Of a DNA stretch of 6,681 bases, positions 1-4,516 are shown one piece after another. The notes under the pieces were generated by a model, which made no database searches, was not told where the DNA came from, and was given only the letters and a program-made list of their open reading frames with translations. The stretch's first letter is position 1, and each line of letters opens with the position of its first letter. Origin of the DNA: Actinomycetota bacterium (lineage in GTDB: Bacteria; Actinomycetota; Thermoleophilia; Solirubrobacterales; Solirubrobacteraceae). The stretch is from positions 1-6,681 of the forward strand of contig SYBY01000529.1 of the NCBI GenBank assembly GCA_005788585.1, given 5' to 3'. A program made the translations under genes and the position numbers.

Positions 1-723
1 GAGCTCGCTCAGCTCGGCTTCGATCCGTGAGCTGATCGCGACGGCCTTGGCCCCCGTCGCCTCGGCGTGCTCGGCGACGGCGACGGGGACGACGCTGTCG
101 CCCTCGTCGACGTTCGCCACGAAGAGCACCGGCTTGGCGGTGAGCGGCTGCACGGTCTGGCCGCGGTCGACGTCGTCGGGCATCGGCGACTGCCGCGCGG
201 GCTTGCCCTCGTGGTAGCCGGCGATGAGCTGCTCCAGCCACGCCTGCTCGGCGATCGCGGCCTTGTCACCGCCGCGCGCCGTGCGGACCACGCGCTCCAG
301 GCGCTTCTCGGCCTGCTCGAGGTCGGCGTAGATCAGCTCGGTCTCGATCGTCTCGATGTCCGCGCGCGGGTCGACCTTGCCCTCCGGGTGGATGACGTTG
401 TCGTCGACGTGGCAGCGGACGACGTGGACGATCGCGTCGGTCTCCCGGATGTTGCTCAGGAACTGGTTGCCGAGCCCCTCACCCTTGTGCGCGCCCGCGA
501 CGAGGCCAGCGATGTCGTGGAAGTCGATCGTGTCGGCGACGATCTCGCTCGCGCCGATGGTCTCGGCGAGCCGGTCGAGCCGGTCGTCATGGACCGGGAC
601 GACGGCGACGTTCGGCTCGATCGTCGTGAACGGGTAGTTCGCCGCCTCCGCGCCCGCCTTCGTGAGCGCGTTGAACAGCGAGGACTTCCCTGCGTTGGGC
701 ATGCCGACGATCCCGATCTTCAC
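1..723 (-). CDS. ychF: Redox/translation-associated ATPase YchF (Obg/OLA1-like), 3' end outside the window
   Basis: The translation from a GTG at 723 to the left edge gives 241 residues with no stop; the family is usually about 360 residues, so the last third (including the C-terminal TGS-like domain) lies outside. Visible motifs are the P-loop GMPNAGKS (residues 7-14), the switch segment PFTTIEPN (31-38), DIAGLVAGAHKGEGLGN (70-86), which is diagnostic of the YchF/OLA1 branch, RETDAIVHVVRC (93-104), and NVDE (204-207) where true GTPases have NKxD. From family knowledge, this noncanonical motif goes with ATP preference and the protein binds ribosomes and acts in translation or stress responses. 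GTG 723 is the only start in frame: six codons upstream is the TGA that ends the neighbouring cupin gene. No clear Shine-Dalgarno sequence precedes it. Thr33 sits where I recall E. coli YchF having its redox-active Cys35. It may be cotranscribed with the cupin gene 18 bp upstream. Confidence 0.96.
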   Translation of the reverse strand, partial: MKIGIVGMPNAGKSSLFNALTKAGAEAANYPFTTIEPNVAVVPVHDDRLDRLAETIGASEIVADTIDFHDIAGLVAGAHKGEGLGNQFLSNIRETDAIVHVVRCHVDDNVIHPEGKVDPRADIETIETELIYADLEQAEKRLERVVRTARGGDKAAIAEQAWLEQLIAGYHEGKPARQSPMPDDVDRGQTVQPLTAKPVLFVANVDEGDSVVPVAVAEHAEATGAKAVAISSRIEAELSEL

Positions 724-741
724 GGCGCAGCACCATAGTGG

Positions 742-1125
742 TCAGGCGATCCACGGGGGTGTGCCGCGCGGCGCGTCCTCGCCGGGAACGAAGACGGACG
801 CGGCGCTGTCGCCCGCGACGATCGCGACCGTGTCCTGCACGGCGGTCACCTGCCGCTCGATGCCGGCGGGCACGGCGAGGGTGTCTCCTGCCTGCAGCTC
901 GACGGTGCCCTGCCGCGTCTGGACGGAGACCGCGCCCTCGAGCACGGTCCAGATCTGCTCGGTGTCGAAGATGTGCAGCGGGCCCTGCTGCCCGGCGGCC
1001 ATCGCGACCCGCCAGAGGCTGAGGCTGTCGGTGCCGCCCAGCGTGGGCGACGCAAGCGTCGTCATGGCGGCGTTCGGGGTGTCGGTGCGGCGGGTATCCG
1101 CGGCGCGGACGGGGGCGAGAGACAT
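742..1125 (-). CDS. Small single-domain cupin protein
   Basis: This 127-residue protein has the layout of a minimal cupin_2 beta-barrel. Motif 1 lies around residues 48-64 (GPLHIFDTEQIWTVLEG) and motif 2 around 80-93 (GDTLAVPAGIERQV), followed by a hydrophobic strand (residues 99-104). Cupins are often metal-dependent dioxygenases, isomerases or small-molecule sensors. Here the usual HxH pair reads H51-x-F53, and the motif-2 histidine position is an arginine (R91), so a canonical metal site looks incomplete and catalysis is doubtful. The ATG at 1125 is the longest start; Met21 is a plausible alternative, because the first 20 residues are low in structure and the cupin fold begins after it. 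It is divergent from a MarR-type regulator across a 63-bp spacer, which suggests that regulator controls it. It precedes ychF by 18 bp on the same strand. Its substrate cannot be told from the sequence. Confidence 0.85.
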   Translation of the reverse strand: MSLAPVRAADTRRTDTPNAAMTTLASPTLGGTDSLSLWRVAMAAGQQGPLHIFDTEQIWTVLEGAVSVQTRQGTVELQAGDTLAVPAGIERQVTAVQDTVAIVAGDSAASVFVPGEDAPRGTPPWIA

Positions 1126-1188
1126 GGTGAACTCAATTCGTCAACGTGGTTGTCTATATCGTACACCAGGTTGTCTATCGTGCCGACC
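1126..1188. promoter_or_regulatory. Divergent cupin/MarR spacer with direct-repeat operator candidate
   Basis: This 63-bp spacer separates the divergent cupin and MarR genes and is markedly richer in A/T than its surroundings. It contains two copies of GGTTGTCTAT, at 1148-1157 and 1169-1178, exactly 21 bp apart (two helical turns). The match extends, with a 2-base gap, to GGTTGTCTATATCGTAC (1148-1164) against GGTTGTCTATCGTGC (1169-1183). A short inverted repeat CAAC-gtg-GTTG lies at 1142-1152. The location and spacing suit a dimeric regulator such as the adjacent MarR protein, and the repeats would overlap both promoters. The TATATC at 1155-1160 could be a -10 element, but I cannot assign matching -35 boxes with confidence on either strand. 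Binding is inferred. Confidence 0.5.
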
Positions 1189-1659
1189 ATGTCCTCCGAC
1201 CGCCTCGGCTTCGAGCTGCCCCTCCTGCTCCTCGGCGCGTTCCGCACACTCATTGACGACCTGCACGCGGAACTCGCCGACGCCGGGCACCCCGACGCCC
1301 GGCCGGCGCACGGGTTCGCCCTGCAGGCGATCGGCCCCGACGGCGTGAGCGTGACCGAGCTCGGGCGGCGCCTGGGCATCAGCAAGCAGGCCGCCGCCAA
1401 GACGACGGCGGCGCTCGTCGACCAGGGCTACGCCGCGCGCGAGGCGGACCCCGCCGACCGCCGCGCGGTCCTCGTGCGCCGCACCGCACGCGGCGAGGAT
1501 CTGCTGGCGCGCAGTGCCGCGTCCTTCGATCGCCAGCACGAGGACCTGGTCGCCGCCCTCGGCGCCCGCCGGGTCCGTCAGCTCGAGGACGACCTGGAGA
1601 CACTCGCCGGGGACGCGCGCCTGGCCCGGCTCACCGACATCGCGGGCTGGCTGGGCTAG
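1189..1659 (+). CDS. MarR-family transcriptional regulator
   Basis: From the ATG at 1189 this is a 156-residue protein, a normal length for MarR regulators. An N-terminal helical dimerisation segment (about residues 8-32) is followed by a winged helix-turn-helix: VSVTELGRRLGISKQAAAKTTAALVDQGYA (53-82) holds the recognition helix, and DPADRRAVLVRRTARG (87-102) is the wing with the conserved D-x-R/R signature. The C-terminal helices (about 103-155) complete the dimer interface. The frame is open far upstream (to 973), but that part overlaps the cupin gene antisense and the operator-like repeat. GTG 1180 and TTG 1171 are less likely starts. No strong Shine-Dalgarno is present. The divergent layout with the cupin gene and the paired repeat between them suggest autoregulation plus control of the cupin. 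The ligand is unknown; many family members respond to phenolics, drugs or oxidants. Its TAG stop overlaps the stop of the convergent PAP2 gene. Confidence 0.93.
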   Translation: MSSDRLGFELPLLLLGAFRTLIDDLHAELADAGHPDARPAHGFALQAIGPDGVSVTELGRRLGISKQAAAKTTAALVDQGYAAREADPADRRAVLVRRTARGEDLLARSAASFDRQHEDLVAALGARRVRQLEDDLETLAGDARLARLTDIAGWLG

Positions 1660-1670
1660 CGCCCGGCGCT
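1656..1670. terminator. Shared CTAG stop and short GC hairpin between convergent genes
   Basis: The tetranucleotide CTAG at 1656-1659 supplies the TAG stop of the MarR gene on the plus strand (1657-1659) and the TAG stop of the PAP2 gene on the minus strand (1656-1658). Immediately after it AGCGC-CCG-GCGCT (1658-1670) can form a 5-bp stem with a 3-base loop. There is no T-run on either side, so this is not a standard intrinsic terminator. It could only be a weak bidirectional transcript-end signal, and the hairpin may be chance in such GC-rich DNA. Confidence 0.2.
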
Positions 1671-2219
1671 GCCGACCGCGGTCCCCAGGACAGCGCCCGC
1701 GGCGATGTCACTCGGGTAGTGGACCCCGAGGTAGACCCGCGAGACCGCCATGGCTGTCGCACCCGCGTAGAGGGGGCCCGCCGGCAGCAGGGGCGAGTAC
1801 GCCCGCGCGGCGGCGAAGGACGAGCACGCGTGGGCGCTGGGAAACGACAGTCCGGTGGGCGTCTGCATGAGCGCGGGGAGGCCCTCGATCGCCGGGCGGC
1901 GCCGGCCGATCGCCGCCGTGATCGCGGTGTTCGCCAGGTACGCGCTGCCGACCGCGGCGGTCGCGCGGCTCCACTGGCCGCTGCGGCGGCGGTCCAGCAC
2001 GACGCCGGCGACCCCGATCGCCAGCCAGACCGCCGCGTGCTCGCCGGTGTGCGAGAAGCGGCGGACGGGCTCGACGAGGCTCGGGACGTGCAGGTCGCGG
2101 CGAATCGCGTGGTACAGGCGGAGATCGAGCTGGGCGACACGGCGGCCCACGGGCCCCGACCGCAGACGGGCGCGAAGCGCGGCGCGTGCTCCGGGGGTGG
2201 GCTGGGATGGGGCCGCCAT
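1656..2219 (-). CDS. PAP2-superfamily lipid phosphatase
   Basis: This 187-residue protein carries the three phosphatase signatures of the PAP2 superfamily: C1 around RRRP (106-109), C2 as FPSAH (126-130) and C3 as SRVYLGVHYPSD (160-171). His130 and His167 would be the acid/base and nucleophile residues, with Arg161 and Asp171 in support. Two deviations are visible: C2 reads PSAH instead of the usual PSGH, and the lysine expected seven residues before the C1 Arg-Pro is Thr101. Hydrophobic stretches at about 63-75, 86-104, 131-158 and 171-185 suit a membrane enzyme with its active site at the outer face. The likely substrate is phosphatidic acid or an isoprenoid/lipid pyrophosphate. It is divergent from a diacylglycerol kinase gene, whose reaction it could reverse; in some actinobacteria PAP2 and DAG kinase domains are fused in one protein. 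The ATG at 2219 is the longest start and lacks a strong ribosome-binding site. Confidence 0.9.
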   Translation of the reverse strand: MAAPSQPTPGARAALRARLRSGPVGRRVAQLDLRLYHAIRRDLHVPSLVEPVRRFSHTGEHAAVWLAIGVAGVVLDRRRSGQWSRATAAVGSAYLANTAITAAIGRRRPAIEGLPALMQTPTGLSFPSAHACSSFAAARAYSPLLPAGPLYAGATAMAVSRVYLGVHYPSDIAAGAVLGTAVGSAGR

Positions 2220-2317
2220 CCCCAGGCACGCTAACGCGCCGCAAGAACGGGGCGCTCCGCGACCGTTTCCTGACGAGGATCGCGTTATCGCCGGGCGTGA
2301 CCGGGCATGATGGCCCG
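2220..2317. promoter_or_regulatory. Divergent PAP2 / lipid kinase spacer
   Basis: This 98-bp region must hold the start signals of both the PAP2 gene (minus) and the kinase-HKD operon (plus), because the genes diverge here. I see no convincing -35/-10 pair, no clear inverted repeat of operator size and no good Shine-Dalgarno before either start. The only A/T-richer spots are around 2265-2271 and 2284-2289. The promoter assignment rests on gene orientation alone. Confidence 0.4.
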
Positions 2318-3187
2318 GTGCACGTCACGCTCGTCCATAACCCCGGCTCCGGAAAGGGCAGCGACGCCGAGGAGCTCGCGACGGCGCTGCGCGACGCGGG
2401 CGCCACGCACGTCGCCCCGCGTGCGATCGACACCATCGACGACGGGCCGCCTGAACCGGGCACCGATCGGGTGGTGGTCGCCGGCGGGGACGGGTCGATC
2501 GCGCCCGTGGCCGTCTGGGCTGCCGGCGCGGGCGTGCCGTTCGCCGTCATCCCGTCCGGGACCGCCAACGACTTCGCCCGGGCGCTCGAACTCCCGACCG
2601 GCACCCGGGAGGCCGCGACGCTCGCCGCCGACCCCTCCGCCACCCTCCGTCCGCTCGAGCTCGGCCGCGCCGCGGGGCGCCCCTTCGTCAACGCCGCGAA
2701 CGCGGGTCTGGCCACCCACGCCGCGCGCGCGGCCACCCCGCTGAAGCAGAAGCTCGGCCCGCTGGCCTACGCGGTCGGCGCCGTGCGGGCCGGCATCAGC
2801 GAGCACCCGCTCGAGGTGACGGTGCGCGCCGACGGTGAGGAGCGCTTCCGCGGAAGCGCCTGGCAGGTCATCGTCGCGGCGACCGGCGCGTTCGGCGGCG
2901 GGTCGACGATCGCCCCGGCGAACCCCGATGACGGGATCCTCGACGTCATGGTCATCACCGCGGGGCCCCGCCCCGGACTCGTCCGCCGCGCGTTCGGGCT
3001 GCGGCGGGGCACCTTGCACGCCCAGGACGGCGTCGAGCGCATCACCGGACACGACATCGAGGTCGTCCTCCCCGCGCACGAGCCGTGGAACGTGGACGGG
3101 GAACTCTGCGACGAGCTCACGGACGACGCCGGAAAGACGACGTTCACCGTCGAGCATCACGCGATCCGCGCGGTGGTGCCGTCGTGA
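2318..3187 (+). CDS. Diacylglycerol kinase family lipid kinase (YegS/LCB5-like)
   Basis: From the GTG at 2318 this is a 289-residue protein, the normal size for bacterial YegS/DgkB-type lipid kinases. The N-terminal HNPGSGKG (7-14), the nucleotide-binding loop GGDGS (56-60), PSGTANDFAR (79-88) and the C-terminal elements FGGG (192-195), PDDGILDV (203-210) and VDGE (259-262) match the family in order. Family members use ATP to phosphorylate diacylglycerol, sphingoid or related lipids, giving phosphatidic acid or analogues at the cytoplasmic membrane face. The start was chosen because the conserved beta-strand VTLVHNP begins two residues later; the frame is open further upstream (GTG 2297 is possible), but that would run into the spacer. 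The next gene starts within its stop codon, so the two are probably translated together. The exact lipid substrate cannot be told from sequence. Confidence 0.94.
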   Translation: MHVTLVHNPGSGKGSDAEELATALRDAGATHVAPRAIDTIDDGPPEPGTDRVVVAGGDGSIAPVAVWAAGAGVPFAVIPSGTANDFARALELPTGTREAATLAADPSATLRPLELGRAAGRPFVNAANAGLATHAARAATPLKQKLGPLAYAVGAVRAGISEHPLEVTVRADGEERFRGSAWQVIVAATGAFGGGSTIAPANPDDGILDVMVITAGPRPGLVRRAFGLRRGTLHAQDGVERITGHDIEVVLPAHEPWNVDGELCDELTDDAGKTTFTVEHHAIRAVVPS

Positions 3188-4467
3188 GCCGCGCCGCGTG
3201 GGCCTGGCCCGCTGCGCTGACCGCCGCCGGCGTCGCCTGGTACGGCGCGGAATCCCTGCGTCACCGCCGCGAGCAGGGCGACGGCTACGAACTGCATCCC
3301 GGCCAGCCCACCGTCGCCGACCGCGAGTTCCTCTACGCCGCGGAGGCGCTGACCGCCGCCCCCATCAGCCAGGGCAACGACATCGAGCTGCTCATCAACG
3401 GCGACGCGATCTTCCCCGCCTTCCTGGAGACGATCCGTGAGGCGGAGCAGACGCTCAACCTCCTGACCTACGTGTACTGGAAGGGCGACATCGCCCGGGA
3501 CGTCGCCGGCGCGCTGTGCGAGCGCGCCCGCGCGGGGGTCGAGGTCAACGTCCTGCTCGACGCGGTCGGCACCGCGAAGATGGAATCCGCCCTGCTGAAG
3601 GACATGCGCGCGTCCGGGGTGAACGTCGCGCGGTTCCGCCCCCCGAAGCCGTACGCGATGAAACGCCTGAACCACCGGACGCATCGCAAGCTCCTGATCG
3701 CCGACGGGAAGATCGGGATGACCGGCGGCGTCGGCATAGCGGAGGAGTGGACGGGCGATGCCCAGGACCCCGATCACTGGCGCGACACCCACGTGCGGGT
3801 GTGCGGGCCGGTGGTCCGCGGGCTGCAGGGCGCGTTCGCCGAGAACTGGCTGGAGGCGACCGGCGACGTGCTCGTCGGGGACGGGCACCTGCCTCACCTC
3901 GACGAGGTCGACGGCGGCGGGCCGATGCAGGTCGTGCGGTCCGCGGCCGGCGTCGGGGACACCAACGCCGAGGCCCTGTTCTTCCTGGCGATCGCGTGCG
4001 CGTGCGAGCGGCTGCACCTCACCGCGGCGTACTTCGCCCCCCGTCCGGCGTTCGTGCAGGCCCTGTGCGACGCGGCGGGGCGCGGCGTCGACGTCAAGGT
4101 CCTCGTGCCCGGCCCGCACATCGACAAGGAGGCGGTCCGCGTCGCGGGCCGCGCGGTCTACGAGGAGCTCATGGACTGCGGGGTGCGGGTCTTCGAGTAC
4201 CAGCCGACGATGCTCCACGCCAAGTCCCTGGTGATCGACGACGCCTGGGCCGCCGTCGGCAGCGTGAACTTCGACAACCGGTCGTTCGCGCTCAACGACG
4301 AGACGACGCTGTGCGTCCAGTCGGAGGAGTTTGCGGGAGCGCTCGATGCGCAGTTCGCCCGGGACCTCGAGGTCTCCGAGGAGATCCAGCCGGGCCGCTG
4401 GTCCGAGCGCGGCAACGGCCACCGCGTGCTCGAGGCCGCGGCCCGCCTCGCCCGGCGCGAATTGTGA
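3184..4467 (+). CDS. Phospholipase D-like / cardiolipin synthase family protein with two HKD motifs
   Basis: The 427-residue product has two complete PLD catalytic motifs: H167-R-K169-LLIA-D174 followed by GMTGG, and H345-A-K347-SLVI-D352 followed by GSVNFDNRS. The strand LLTYVYWKGDIARDVAGALC (93-112) before motif 1 resembles cardiolipin synthases of the ClsA/ClsB type, as does the overall length. Each HKD half supplies half of one active site, and the histidine forms a phosphatidyl-enzyme intermediate. In cardiolipin synthases, the phosphatidyl group of one lipid is moved to phosphatidylglycerol. Residues 4-20 form a single short hydrophobic segment that may anchor the protein to the membrane; ClsA-type enzymes usually have two full transmembrane helices. 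The start is GTG 3184, overlapping the kinase stop as GTGA, so translation is probably coupled. The frame is open upstream, but that part is antisense-like shadow of the kinase. A general phospholipase D or transphosphatidylase role cannot be excluded. Confidence 0.92.
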   Translation: MSRAAWAWPAALTAAGVAWYGAESLRHRREQGDGYELHPGQPTVADREFLYAAEALTAAPISQGNDIELLINGDAIFPAFLETIREAEQTLNLLTYVYWKGDIARDVAGALCERARAGVEVNVLLDAVGTAKMESALLKDMRASGVNVARFRPPKPYAMKRLNHRTHRKLLIADGKIGMTGGVGIAEEWTGDAQDPDHWRDTHVRVCGPVVRGLQGAFAENWLEATGDVLVGDGHLPHLDEVDGGGPMQVVRSAAGVGDTNAEALFFLAIACACERLHLTAAYFAPRPAFVQALCDAAGRGVDVKVLVPGPHIDKEAVRVAGRAVYEELMDCGVRVFEYQPTMLHAKSLVIDDAWAAVGSVNFDNRSFALNDETTLCVQSEEFAGALDAQFARDLEVSEEIQPGRWSERGNGHRVLEAAARLARREL

Positions 4468-4516
4468 AGAGCTGACGAACGCGCGCAACCCCGGTCTGGA
4501 CACGGTGTTGCGAGCG
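4468..4516 (+). other. Short spacer before the propeller-RTX gene
   Basis: These 49 bp separate the HKD enzyme stop from the ATG of the exported protein. There is no T-rich terminator, no evident promoter and only a weak purine stretch (GCGAGCG) before the ATG. The exported protein could therefore be read through from the lipid operon or have its own unrecognised promoter. Confidence 0.3.

Noticed and set aside
67..738. A plus-strand frame of 223 codons opposite ychF
   Set aside because: It is the antisense of a strongly conserved gene; its Asp/Val/Arg-rich translation mirrors ychF codon use.
973..1188. N-terminal extension of the MarR protein
   Set aside because: The frame is open, but the extra part is antisense to the cupin gene, covers the operator-like repeats and has no similarity to MarR N-termini.
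1708..2736. A 342-codon minus-strand frame over the PAP2 and kinase genes
   Set aside because: It overlaps two well-supported genes in another frame and its translation is compositionally biased with no domain signature.
2307..2744. ATG-started frame at the beginning of the lipid kinase
   Set aside because: The conserved kinase motifs are in the GTG-2318 frame; this one is a frame-shifted shadow rich in Arg, Pro and Ser.
3516..4475. A 319-codon plus-strand frame inside the HKD gene
   Set aside because: It is an Arg/Gly-rich out-of-frame reading of the HKD enzyme gene, whose own frame holds both catalytic motifs.
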